Below, piece after piece: positions 44,285 through 52,449 of a DNA stretch of 64,000 bases. The stretch comes from Ardenticatenaceae bacterium (GTDB taxonomy: Bacteria; Chloroflexota; Anaerolineae; Promineifilales; Promineifilaceae). Position numbers and translations under genes: made by a program. The DNA lies in assembly GCA_020634315.1 (NCBI GenBank), contig JACKBV010000010.1, positions 65,911 through 129,910 on the forward strand, read 5' to 3'. The notes beneath the pieces are model-generated. The model worked only from the letters and a program-made list of their open reading frames with translations, ran no database searches and was not told where the DNA came from. Numbering within the stretch: position 1 is the stretch's first letter; the number at the start of each line of letters is the position of its first letter.

Positions 44285-45415
44285 TCACGCCGTTGCTCGG
44301 CGCACGATTTCCTGCCATTCCCGTGTACGCCGCAGATGGGCAAATTCCGGCAGGCTGTTGAGGAAAGTGGCACCGCGAAAACCGGCGTCGATGGCCTGGT
44401 TGAGGTAGGCGAGGGCTTTACGGCCGTTTCTTTCGTGTGCCCATGCGCGTGCTGCCAGCAAATAATAATGGTCAGGGTACGGCTCCTCGCTTTCAATTTC
44501 AAAGACAAAGTCAAATGCTTCGGCGGCTTGGGCGTATAGCTTGGCCTCGAAGAAATACATGCGCCCCAGTTCGGCAAAGTGACGCGCTTCGTCATCGAGA
44601 AAGACGTAGCGCACGTACTCGCGTTCAAATAGGAATCCGGCGTTGCTGGCTGTGCGGATCGAGGCTGTATGATCGACGGGGCAGTGCCAGCCGACACGTG
44701 TCATGCCTTGGGCAAAGCAGTGGGCGAGGGCGGCCTGGGTAACGGCCGTTCCCAATCCCCGCCGCCGATGATCTGCCGCCGTCTCGATGCCAATTTCCGC
44801 TGCGCCAGCGCTCACGCAGTCCGCCAGGCACCAGCAGACAATCTCTTCGCCGTGCAACGCGCAAAAGCCAAAGCCATGCGCCAGGAAATTAGCCTCGTTT
44901 TGCCAGCCAATGCGTATCGAATTGGCAATGGCGGCAGGCAGGCGTTCGCCTTGCTGCTGCAACAAAGCCTCGTCCAGACGGGCCATTGTGTAGCCATCGG
45001 GCAGCGGGCGCGGTGTGGCTGGCGGCGTGTGACAAATATAATGATGATGCAGTTCTACCAGCGGCGGCCAGCACCAATCCTCCATCAAATCGGCCAGGGT
45101 CTCTTCCCAGGCGTTGCTGTCGAGGTGGACGCTGATTTGTGTGTCATCGGGGTTGATGCGATCTCCGGAAAACAAGGTGTCATCTAGCTCTTCGTACAGC
45201 GCCTCGTTAAAGGCGTCGTTGGCGGGATCGCCGGCCAGATAGCAGGCGTCGATGGAGATGGCGAAAACGGCGGTGGGTGTTTCCCGGTCGTCTACGTACA
45301 CGCGCCCCGGACTGTCGCCGTTGAGAACGGCCGTTATATACACATTGTAGGCCGCCAATTTCGCTAACAAATCGGCGGCCTTGTGGTATTCATGTGGTTC
45401 TAGTTGATGCAGCAT
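44285..45415 (-). CDS. GNAT acetyltransferase with C-terminal TPR-like tail, paralogue
   Basis: 376 residues from the ATG at 45415, with AAAGGA upstream. The architecture and length match the gene at 41882: an N-terminal region with a NGDSPGRVYVDDRETPTAVF block (compare GLTPGQVWVDDVAAPETAV), a GNAT domain with AADHRRRGLGTAVTQAALAH and VDHTASIRTASNAGFLFERE, and a TPR-like tail with YLLAARAWAHERNGRKAL. The two differ widely at sequence level, so the duplication is old. It is the first of four consecutive modification genes on this strand (GNAT-TPR, APH, GNAT-TPR, GNATs). Confidence 0.8.
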   Translation of the reverse strand: MLHQLEPHEYHKAADLLAKLAAYNVYITAVLNGDSPGRVYVDDRETPTAVFAISIDACYLAGDPANDAFNEALYEELDDTLFSGDRINPDDTQISVHLDSNAWEETLADLMEDWCWPPLVELHHHYICHTPPATPRPLPDGYTMARLDEALLQQQGERLPAAIANSIRIGWQNEANFLAHGFGFCALHGEEIVCWCLADCVSAGAAEIGIETAADHRRRGLGTAVTQAALAHCFAQGMTRVGWHCPVDHTASIRTASNAGFLFEREYVRYVFLDDEARHFAELGRMYFFEAKLYAQAAEAFDFVFEIESEEPYPDHYYLLAARAWAHERNGRKALAYLNQAIDAGFRGATFLNSLPEFAHLRRTREWQEIVRRATA

Positions 45416-45541
45416 AGTCCTTTTTGCTTCCTGTGAGAATAAACCTCCGCGAGGCTCCATCTGTCATGCACGGAATTTCCCGGAGGTTGGCGTTTGCTTG
45501 GGAATCAGGGGGTTATGGGGGGGAATGGGGGATTCATTTTG

Positions 45542-46702
45542 TTAGGCTACTTCGCGGCTCATGGTTAATGCGCCCACGCTGACTGTGGCAACGCCATAGA
45601 GGAACAGCGCCAGCAGGTTCGGCCAGATGTCCACCAGCCCAAATCCCTTGAGCATGATGTCGCGCAGCGCCCAGTTGGCGTAGGTGAGGGGCATCAGGTA
45701 GGCAAGCGGCTGTAACATGGAGGGCATATCGTCCACTGCCCAAAATGTCCCGCTGAGAAATATTTGCGGGATGATTAGCAGGGGGATGAACTGCACGACC
45801 TGGAATTCGTTGCGTGCAAAAGCGGATGCCAGCATTCCGAGGCTGACGCCGACGAAGGCTAACAGGGCCACGACGAGGAATAACAAGCCCAAACTGCCTA
45901 AATAATGAATCTTGAGCGCCCAAATGGTGAAAAAGAGGATGATGCTGACTTGCACCAGGGCAAATAATCCCAGCCCCAAGATGTAGCCCAGGATGATTTC
46001 CAGGCGTGTTGTGGGGGTGGCTAATAATCGTTCCATGGTTCCTTGTGATCGTTCGCGCAGAAAGGAGACGCAGGTGAGGAGAAAGACGAAGAACATGGCG
46101 AGGAGGGCGATGTAGACCGGCGCGATGAAGTCCATTGTGTCGAATTCTTCTCCGGCGAAGAGGTAACTGGCGTTGATGGATACCGGCAGCTCGGCGGGGG
46201 TGTCGCTTTGTGCGCCCAGGCCAAATCCGCTGGAAGCTAACCCGGCGAGGGCTTTTGTGGCGGCTTCCATGACGCGTGCCTGGATGACCTGGCTGTGCGT
46301 GGGATTGGAGCCTTCGAGGCGTAAGTCGAGCACGGCTTGCCGGTTTTCAAGGAATTGTGCGGAGAAGTCGGGGGGGAGGCGCAGCACGCCTTGTACGGTG
46401 CCATCGCGTAGTTTTGTTTCGGTGTCAACGGCCGTTACCGGCACAATCTCAAAAAACGCGCTGTCTTGCAACGCCGTCACAATCCGTTCGCCAATGTTTA
46501 GCGAACCGACCAGGGGGATGCTCATGCCTTCATCTTCGTTGACCACGCCGAGGGGGAAGGTGGTGGGATCGGCGCGAAAGAGCAGGGCGCCAATGGTAAG
46601 CAGCAGCATTGGCACGAATATAAGCAGGCCGATGGTGCGGTGGTCGCGTAATACTTGCTGGATAACCCGGCGCGCCAGGGCAAAAATGCGTTGGAAGTTC
46701 AT
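45542..46702 (-). CDS. ABC-2 type membrane permease
   Basis: 386 residues. An N-terminal helix TIGLLIFVPMLLLTIGALLF, an extracytoplasmic domain (about 45-175), and then a group of five or six hydrophobic segments ending FVFLLTCVSFLRERSQGTM, LGYILGLGLFALVQVSIIL, FLVVALLAFVGVSLGMLA and LLIIPQIFLSGTFWAVDD. It overlaps the ATPase gene upstream by 4 nt (ATGA). Together they form an ABC-2 exporter of the drug/polyketide or NodJ/DrrB type. Substrate unknown. Confidence 0.88.
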   Translation of the reverse strand: MNFQRIFALARRVIQQVLRDHRTIGLLIFVPMLLLTIGALLFRADPTTFPLGVVNEDEGMSIPLVGSLNIGERIVTALQDSAFFEIVPVTAVDTETKLRDGTVQGVLRLPPDFSAQFLENRQAVLDLRLEGSNPTHSQVIQARVMEAATKALAGLASSGFGLGAQSDTPAELPVSINASYLFAGEEFDTMDFIAPVYIALLAMFFVFLLTCVSFLRERSQGTMERLLATPTTRLEIILGYILGLGLFALVQVSIILFFTIWALKIHYLGSLGLLFLVVALLAFVGVSLGMLASAFARNEFQVVQFIPLLIIPQIFLSGTFWAVDDMPSMLQPLAYLMPLTYANWALRDIMLKGFGLVDIWPNLLALFLYGVATVSVGALTMSREVA

Positions 46703-47445
46703 GCGTTTGCTTCTCCTTGTGATGGGTTTTCTGTTTGCTCCATCGTGGCGAAGTGGAGGAAGGCGGCTTCGATGGTGGGGGTGTTGCTTTGTTGGCGCAG
46801 GCTAACGGCCGTTCCTTCGGCCAATAACTTTCCCCGCCGGATAAACCCCAGCCGGTCACAGCGTTCGGCTTCATCCATCGCATGGCTGGAGATGATCAAG
46901 GTTGTGCCCTCATCGGCCAGGCGGCGGAAGTAGGCCCAGAAGGTGGCGCGTAACTGCGGGTCAACGCCGACGGTTGGCTCATCTAGCAGCAGCAGGCGTG
47001 GCGAATGAACCAGGGCGCAGGCCAGCGACGCCCGCTGTTTCATGCCCCCGGAAAGGGTGCGCACCAGACTGTTGGCGCGATCTGTCAGGTCTACCAGGGC
47101 GATGACTTCGTTGACGCGCTGGCGGCTGACGCCGCCACACATGGCGGCAAAAAAGGCGACATTTTCGCGGATGGTGAGGTCTTCGTAGAGGGCGCTGGCC
47201 TGGGTCATGTAGCCAATTTGTGCCAGCACGCCTTTGTGCGGCATTGGTTGGCCGAGCACGATGATACGGCCGTCTGTGGGGTGCAGCAGTCCGGTGATCA
47301 GGCGTATCAGTGTGGTTTTGCCAGAGCCGTTTGGCCCTAGCAGTCCGTAAATTTCACCTTGTCCTACTTGCAGGTCAAGCCCGTTGATTGCCCGGATGTT
47401 GCCAAAATGTTTGTGTAGCTGATGTGTTTCAATGACCGCGTTCAT
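46699..47445 (-). CDS. ABC transporter ATP-binding protein (DrrA/CcmA-like)
   Basis: 248 residues from the ATG at 47445, with GGAGG 5 nt upstream. Walker A LLGPNGSGKTTLIRLI, signature LSGGMKQRASLACAL, Walker B LLLLDEPTVGVDPQLR, H-loop ISSHAMDEA. It is the ATPase partner of the permease at 45542. The frame continues upstream without family similarity. Directly upstream (higher coordinates) lies the 21-bp tandem array. Confidence 0.92.
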   Translation of the reverse strand: MNAVIETHQLHKHFGNIRAINGLDLQVGQGEIYGLLGPNGSGKTTLIRLITGLLHPTDGRIIVLGQPMPHKGVLAQIGYMTQASALYEDLTIRENVAFFAAMCGGVSRQRVNEVIALVDLTDRANSLVRTLSGGMKQRASLACALVHSPRLLLLDEPTVGVDPQLRATFWAYFRRLADEGTTLIISSHAMDEAERCDRLGFIRRGKLLAEGTAVSLRQQSNTPTIEAAFLHFATMEQTENPSQGEANA

Positions 47446-47614
47446 GCTCACCTCCATCAGAGTCATATCTGATAATTGCAGCCCCGAATTTGGGTGCTGC
47501 CGGGTCATTTGTTTTTGCCGGGTTGAGCAAGGCACCGCCTTGCCCCTACAAGTAGGGGTTTGACACCACCGAACCCATGTTTGCTTGTCTAAACGTTCCC
47601 AACTGATTTGTAGA

Positions 47615-47930
47615 TGCTTGCTGAGACTCGTTTAGTCGCTGCTTGTTGTCGTTTAGTCGCTGCTTGTTGTCGTTGAGCCGTTGCTTGGACTCGTTTAGTC
47701 GTTGCTTGAACTCGTTTAGTCGCTGCTTGAACTCGTTTGGTCGCTGCTTGAACTCGTTTGGTCGTTGCTTGGACTCGTTTAGCGTTGAGCCGTTGCTTGG
47801 ACTCGTTTGGTCATTGCTTGGACTCGTTGAGTCGTTGCTTGAACTCGTTGAGTCGTTGCTTGGGCTTGTTTAGCCGCTGCTTGTTGTCGTTGTGCCGCTG
47901 CTTAGGCTTGTTGTGCCAGTTGGGCGGCTG
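47615..47930. repeat. 21-bp tandem array, about 15 imperfect units
   Basis: The unit is close to ACTCGTTTAGTCGCTGCTTG, with variants in the second half (GTTGAGCCG, GTTTGGTCA, TTGTTGTCG). Its period of 21 keeps any reading frame, so a plus-strand ORF yields a heptapeptide-repeat pattern (SFSRCLN) that is probably not a protein. It lies between the DrrA-like gene and the GNAT gene. Confidence 0.85.
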
Positions 47931-47942
47931 TTTGTTAATTTT

Positions 47943-47979
47943 ACGACAGGTTCAGTTTTTGTAAAACTGAACCTGTCGT
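47943..47979. other. Perfect 17-bp inverted repeat beside the tandem array
   Basis: ACGACAGGTTCAGTTTT (47943-47959) and AAAACTGAACCTGTCGT (47963-47979) pair perfectly around a 3-nt loop. It is 12 nt beyond the stop codon of the GNAT gene at 47992, but it lacks a following T-run on that strand, so it may be a processing or barrier hairpin. Confidence 0.8.
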
Positions 47980-47991
47980 GATGATGAATGG

Positions 47992-48774
47992 TTAATTGGC
48001 GGCGGCTCTCCAGGTGTAGGGGGTGGTGTTGGTCAGGAAGCGAAAGCCGCGCTTTTCCAGGATGGCGCGGCTCATGTCGCTGGCGTCAATCATGAGGAAG
48101 CGGTAGCCGCGTTGGCGGGCTTCTTGGGCGCGGGTGTTGACAACGGCCGTATACACGCCCTGTTTACGATAGTCTGCCAGTGTGGCTCCGCCCCACAATC
48201 CAGCGAATTGGCTGCCCGGAGGAAAGGAGGCCCAGGCCGCACAAACTGGTTTTTCATCTACGTAGCCGATGTAGATGCTCCAAGAATCTGGCTCTTTGAG
48301 GAATTCGCTGAGTTGTGTTTCTAGCCAGTGAAAGTCTTTGTCCCACACTTGCTGTTGAATGGCGACGATGTCGCGTATTTGCTCGATGGTGGTGACGCGG
48401 CGCACATCGGCTGTTACGGGCTGCCAGTAGCTGTCGGGGGCTTCTTCGATGTCGAGCACGAGCAGTCCTTCTGTTTCGTCTGGCGCAAAGCCGTGGGCGA
48501 TGAGGCGCTCGCCGATGTCGGGCGGTTGGTCGTGGTCGTATACTTTCCACTCTAACCCGGCGCCGCCTATGGTTTGGAAGTAGTCGATTTGCTGCTGGAT
48601 GATGTGGTCGGCGTTAACGGCCGTTAACTGACTGTAAATGACAAAGTGCAAGCGATTGGGCAGGGTGCAAATATGGCGCACCACCTGCGGCGTCACCTCG
48701 CGCCGGTACAATGAATGTGTGCCTTGCTGCCGTTCTTGCTGATCATAGAGTTCTAGTATTGTTGGTATATCCAT
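47992..48774 (-). CDS. GNAT-family N-acetyltransferase
   Basis: 260 residues. An N-terminal part (MDIPTILELYDQQERQQGTHSLYRR) is followed by a GNAT domain with ATLADYRKQGVYTAVVNTRA (motif A, RKxGVYTA) and LIDASDMSRAILEKRGFRFL (motif B). The first half may be a second, degenerate GNAT domain. No ligand can be assigned. It is followed downstream by a perfect 17-bp hairpin (47943-47979). Confidence 0.85.
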   Translation of the reverse strand: MDIPTILELYDQQERQQGTHSLYRREVTPQVVRHICTLPNRLHFVIYSQLTAVNADHIIQQQIDYFQTIGGAGLEWKVYDHDQPPDIGERLIAHGFAPDETEGLLVLDIEEAPDSYWQPVTADVRRVTTIEQIRDIVAIQQQVWDKDFHWLETQLSEFLKEPDSWSIYIGYVDEKPVCAAWASFPPGSQFAGLWGGATLADYRKQGVYTAVVNTRAQEARQRGYRFLMIDASDMSRAILEKRGFRFLTNTTPYTWRAAAN

Positions 48775-48838
48775 TTTGTTGTTGATAAATGGTTGTTCGT
48801 TTATCCGTCTAAAACTGCTTTATCGCTCCGCTTGCGCT

Positions 48839-49585
48839 TCACGGTTTGCGGAACAGATAAATTGCCCATCCAAGTGTGTCACGTCCGTACTGCAAATATT
48901 CCTGTTTTTGTGCCCGCAGCCGGGTCAAAAACTCCGGCATGTCTGCGTCGTCTGGGTGCGCGGCGGCGTATAATTCGCCTGCGTGCCATTGCAACCCTTC
49001 GTACACGTCCCATTCGTCGTGGGTGCTAACCAGAGTATATAGCAAATTTAGCCCAAGGGATTGCCCAGTTAGGACATTTTGGTGATGGCTGGCAAAAACG
49101 TCTCGCTCCAAACCGGCCATTTGCAGGTAGTCGGGGTGTGGTTCTTGCAGCCAGTACGGTTCGCCAACGATGATGCAGCCGCCTGGTTTTGTCCAGTTGA
49201 TCAATGCTTGCAATGTGCCTTTGTGCCCGTTGAAAATCCAACTGGCGCCGAGGCAGGCGGTGAGGGCAAAGCTCTCTGGCTTTTCTGGTTGGTAAGCGGC
49301 ACCGTCCATTTCCAGAAAGGTGATGTCGGCGTTGGGGATGCGGGCGGCGAATTTGTCGCGTGCGTCCTGGCTGTGATAGGGGGAAAGGTCAACGGCCGTT
49401 CCCGAAACGCCAAAGCGCTCAACCAACTGCGTCATCAACTCCCCTTTGCCGGTGGCGATTTCTAGCACCTGGTCTTCGGCGGAGAGGGGCAGCAGGGACA
49501 ATAACTGGTCGTATTTTGCCGGGCTGGTTGGGTTGCAGATGATGTGGTTCAAATGTGTGATGTAATAATATCTCCAGGATTCCAT
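48839..49585 (-). CDS. Class I SAM-dependent methyltransferase
   Basis: 248 residues. The SAM-binding motif is QVLEIATGKGELMTQLVERF (motif I, ExxTGxG), with GTAVDLSPYHSQDARDK (motif II acidic residue) and FALTACLGASWIFNGHKG. The N-terminal extension YYITHLNHIICNPTSPAKYD carries no clear domain. The substrate is unknown. It lies 64 nt upstream (on the minus strand) of the GNAT gene at 47992 and after the beta-lactamase-like gene. Confidence 0.88.
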   Translation of the reverse strand: MESWRYYYITHLNHIICNPTSPAKYDQLLSLLPLSAEDQVLEIATGKGELMTQLVERFGVSGTAVDLSPYHSQDARDKFAARIPNADITFLEMDGAAYQPEKPESFALTACLGASWIFNGHKGTLQALINWTKPGGCIIVGEPYWLQEPHPDYLQMAGLERDVFASHHQNVLTGQSLGLNLLYTLVSTHDEWDVYEGLQWHAGELYAAAHPDDADMPEFLTRLRAQKQEYLQYGRDTLGWAIYLFRKP

Positions 49586-49610
49586 GATGTTTTCCTTGTG
49601 TTTGTGAACG

Positions 49611-49660
49611 ATTAGCGGTAATCGGTAGTCGGTGAACGGTAAGCGGTGAGTGGTTAGCGG
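49611..49660. repeat. Intergenic heptad repeat (CGGTAAG type), copy 5
   Basis: CGGTAAT, CGGTAGT, CGGTGAA, CGGTAAG, CGGTGAG, TGGTTAG, CGG in strict 7-bp steps between the methyltransferase and beta-lactamase-like genes. Confidence 0.65.
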
Positions 49661-49663
49661 TTG

Positions 49664-50743
49664 TTATTTTCCTTCTAGCCACGAGAGTGCGGGCATGTTG
49701 CTGCCGCAGGTGTGCTGGAGGATTGTGCGCCATAATTTGTCGCCGTTACGGCCGTTGCTCATTAGCACGATGCCCATTGCCTCGTCGGGGAAGCCGATGG
49801 CGAATGCTTTGAAGTTGCCGTTGTTGCCCCAATGCCAAAAGGCGAAACGGCCGTTTTCCTGCTGCAACCCCCAGCCCAATCCCCAAAACAAATCGGGCTT
49901 CAACGCAACCTGAGTACAAGGCCATTCATCGTGCCAGGGCGGGCAGTCGTTTAGCTGAATTTGTGGCGACAACATGCTTTGCAACAGGGCGGTGTCGAGC
50001 GCCGCAGCGCCAGCGCTGTCTGGCGACATGAGCGCCAGCATGAAGCGTGCATAATCAGTGGGCGTGCAGTGCAAGCTGGCGGCGGCATACATGTCAGGCC
50101 ACATCGCCTTTTCGCCGCCGACACCGGCGGCATCATGCGGCTGGGCCACCGGCCCAATCTGCGCGGCGGCCTCATTCCAGACAAAGGTGCTGTGCGCCAT
50201 GCCTAACGGCTGCAACACGCTGTTCTCGATGAAGGCCAGCGGATCATGCTGCGTGAACTGCGCGACGACCTGCTGCAAAAACATGTAGCCGGCACCCGAA
50301 TAGGAGAACTGCTGCCCTGGCGGCAAGAGGATGCGCAGGTTTTCGCCGTCTGGCGGCCAATTGGGGAAGCCGGGCGTGTGGCTGAGTACGTGGCGCGTCG
50401 TAATCTGCCCCAGGCGCGGCTCGTTGACGATGTTGTCGAACAGAATTTCGGCCGTTTGCTGTGCGGGTGGCAGGTATGTCAGCAATGGACGATCCAGTTC
50501 CAGGATGCCCGCCGCGCACAGTTGCAGCGCGGCGTAAGCGTAGACGGGTTTGCTCAGTGAGGCGGCCTCGAAGATGGTGTCGCTTGTCACCTGTTCCCCG
50601 GTCTGGCTGTTGGCGAGGCCAAAGCCTTTGGCCCAGGTTATCTGTCCATCGTTGATCAGGGCGAGGGAGAGGCCAGGGATAACGGCCGTTTCCAGCCATT
50701 GTGGCATCTGTTCTTCAAGCGTGGCAGTGATTTGTTTGTCCAT
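49664..50743 (-). CDS. Serine hydrolase of the class C beta-lactamase / penicillin-binding family
   Basis: 359 residues. The SxxK motif with the nucleophile is IFEAASLSKPVYAYAALQL; the second motif Y-x-N/S-like is QFSYSGAGYMFLQQVVAQF; the third motif region is WHWGNNGNFKAFA (HxG). There is no obvious signal peptide, so the protein may be cytoplasmic. The family includes beta-lactamases, esterases and DD-peptidases. Without a signal a cytosolic esterase role is likely. Possible contribution to antibiotic resistance is inference only. Confidence 0.8.
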   Translation of the reverse strand: MDKQITATLEEQMPQWLETAVIPGLSLALINDGQITWAKGFGLANSQTGEQVTSDTIFEAASLSKPVYAYAALQLCAAGILELDRPLLTYLPPAQQTAEILFDNIVNEPRLGQITTRHVLSHTPGFPNWPPDGENLRILLPPGQQFSYSGAGYMFLQQVVAQFTQHDPLAFIENSVLQPLGMAHSTFVWNEAAAQIGPVAQPHDAAGVGGEKAMWPDMYAAASLHCTPTDYARFMLALMSPDSAGAAALDTALLQSMLSPQIQLNDCPPWHDEWPCTQVALKPDLFWGLGWGLQQENGRFAFWHWGNNGNFKAFAIGFPDEAMGIVLMSNGRNGDKLWRTILQHTCGSNMPALSWLEGK

Positions 50744-50778
50744 TACTGGTCATATCCTCTTTTTGCAGACATCAAGCA

Positions 50779-51990
50779 TCATCCTGCCTGGGCCAGGCGG
50801 GCATAGAGTTTGATGTAATTGTCATAGCGCCACTGCGCGATACGGCCGTTTTCGACGGCATCGCGCACAGCACAACCCGGCTCCTGTTCATGCTGGCAAT
50901 TGCTAAAACGGCATTCTGGCACAAACTCGGCTATGTCCGGGTAATAGTCGAGCAATTCCTCGGCGTCCAGCCCCAACAATCCCATATCTTTGATGCCCGG
51001 CGTGTCAATGACGTAGCCATTGAGATGCTCCAACGGGTACATGACGGCTTGGGTGGTGGTGTGCCGCCCTTCGCGGCTGGGCATGTTGCTGATGCGTGCC
51101 GTGCGCAGGTTGAGATTGGTGTCGATGCTGTTGATCAGGGTCGATTTGCCGACGCCGGACAGCCCGGCGAGAACGGTGGTTTTGTTGCGCAGAACGGCCG
51201 TTAATTCGGCCAACCCTTCTCCCGTGACGGTGCTGGTGTACAGGATGGGGTGGTTGTGGGCTTGATACGGCCGTAACAACGCCTCGACCTCCGCCATCTC
51301 CTCCGCCAGATCAACCTTGTTAATGCACACAATCCCGGTCAGGTTGTTGCGTTCCGCGCCAATCAGATACTCATCCACCATTTGCAGCCACAAATGCGGC
51401 TCGCGCCAGGCGGCGACAATCAGCACCTGATCCACATTTGCCGTTAAAAGCTGGCGCAGATGGCCGTAAAAGGGATCGGCGCGTCCCAGACCGCTGCGGC
51501 GGGGCAGCACTTCTTGCACAAATCCATGCCCTTCTTCTTGCAGACTGACCAGCACCCGGTCGCCAACGGCAATGATGTTGGTGTAGCCCGTTTGCTCGGC
51601 AATCAGTGCGCCGCGCCAATCACAAACGATGATTTCGCCGTCCAGGGCGACGCGGCACAACCCTTTGCTCACTTCAATGACGAGGCCCAGGGCATAGGGC
51701 GTGGCTGCTGCCAGCCGCTGCCACACCGCTTCATCGAAGTCGGCGGCGATGGCCTGCGCCGACAGCATTTCTACACGTTCGCGCCGCTCTAGTTCGTCGC
51801 GCGGCATGATGCGCCGGTCGGCGACGACGCCAAATTCGTTTGGTTGTAAGGTTTGCCAATCGGCGCGATGCTTTTCCTGGTTAACGGCCGTATTGTGCCG
51901 CACCGTTTTGCGCTGTGACTTTTGCGCTTGCCATGCTTCTCGTTGTCGTTCTTTTATTCGTTGTTTATGTTTCTTGCTTTTATTCGCCAT
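50779..51990 (-). CDS. rsgA: Ribosome small-subunit-dependent GTPase A
   Basis: 403 residues. Circularly permuted GTPase that helps mature the 30S ribosomal subunit. An N-terminal basic region (KSKKHKQRIKERQREAWQAQ) precedes an OB-fold, then the GTPase motifs in permuted order: GIVCINKVDLAEE (G4), ILYTSTVTGEGLAEL (G5), VLAGLSGVGKSTLINSID (G1), HTTTQAVMYPL (switch with T-T) and VIDTPGIKDMGLLG (G3). The zinc-binding Cys/His domain is FVPECRFSNCQHEQEPGCAV, and the C-terminus is helical. The basic N-terminal extension is longer than in many bacterial homologues, so the start at 51990 may be too far upstream. Confidence 0.93.
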   Translation of the reverse strand: MANKSKKHKQRIKERQREAWQAQKSQRKTVRHNTAVNQEKHRADWQTLQPNEFGVVADRRIMPRDELERRERVEMLSAQAIAADFDEAVWQRLAAATPYALGLVIEVSKGLCRVALDGEIIVCDWRGALIAEQTGYTNIIAVGDRVLVSLQEEGHGFVQEVLPRRSGLGRADPFYGHLRQLLTANVDQVLIVAAWREPHLWLQMVDEYLIGAERNNLTGIVCINKVDLAEEMAEVEALLRPYQAHNHPILYTSTVTGEGLAELTAVLRNKTTVLAGLSGVGKSTLINSIDTNLNLRTARISNMPSREGRHTTTQAVMYPLEHLNGYVIDTPGIKDMGLLGLDAEELLDYYPDIAEFVPECRFSNCQHEQEPGCAVRDAVENGRIAQWRYDNYIKLYARLAQAG

Positions 51991-52008
51991 ATTATGAATT
52001 TTTTATCT

Positions 52009-52359
52009 CTATGTTTCTGGTTCAGTCATGCACCAATCAATGAGACGGCGCACAAAGTCGGCGGTGGGGTAACGGTTGTTGTCGTGCTTCCAGCGCGGCA
52101 TTTCGATCTGTTTTGCCCCCGGCTGTCGCGGGAAGAGCGTGCCTTCAATTTTGAGCAATACGGCCGTATCTCGTGCTTCTGGCAGGCGATAAGCGATGAT
52201 AAACTGCTTCTTCGTGTCAAAGATGCGCAAATATCGCTCTTCAACCGGCGTCACAAATCCGCCTTCATCCGGTACATCGCGCTTCGCTTCTTGCACATAC
52301 CACAGATACTGCCTGCCTTTGTAATTGACCTTACGCCGTCCCTTTTTGCTCACAGCCAT
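52009..52359 (-). CDS. Hypothetical protein (116 residues)
   Basis: 116 residues, start MAVSKKGRRKVNYKGRQYLW, basic at the N-terminus and rich in aromatic residues (RYLRIFDTKKQFIIAYRLP). No recognised domain, no signal peptide and no membrane segment. An ATG and the strand match the neighbouring genes, and the frame is conserved-looking (no low-complexity). It lies between rsgA and the tandem-GNAT gene. The function is unknown; the charge and the RsgA neighbour allow a nucleic-acid or ribosome link, which is speculation. Confidence 0.65.
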   Translation of the reverse strand: MAVSKKGRRKVNYKGRQYLWYVQEAKRDVPDEGGFVTPVEERYLRIFDTKKQFIIAYRLPEARDTAVLLKIEGTLFPRQPGAKQIEMPRWKHDNNRYPTADFVRRLIDWCMTEPET

Positions 52360-52449
52360 ACGAGTTTGTCCTTTTGGGGTGATTGATTCGTTAGTGCAAG
52401 CGTGAATTCATTCACCACATGCACTAACGAACGCTTTTGCCCTATTGTA

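Noticed and set aside
45442..45488. Inverted repeat AACCTCCG / CGGAGGTT as terminator
   Set aside because: The stem is only 8 bp over a 31-nt loop and has no T-run, so the case is weak.
47643..47873. ORF with heptapeptide repeat SFSRCLN
   Set aside because: It follows from a 21-bp tandem array. There is no start signal and the peptide has no plausible fold.
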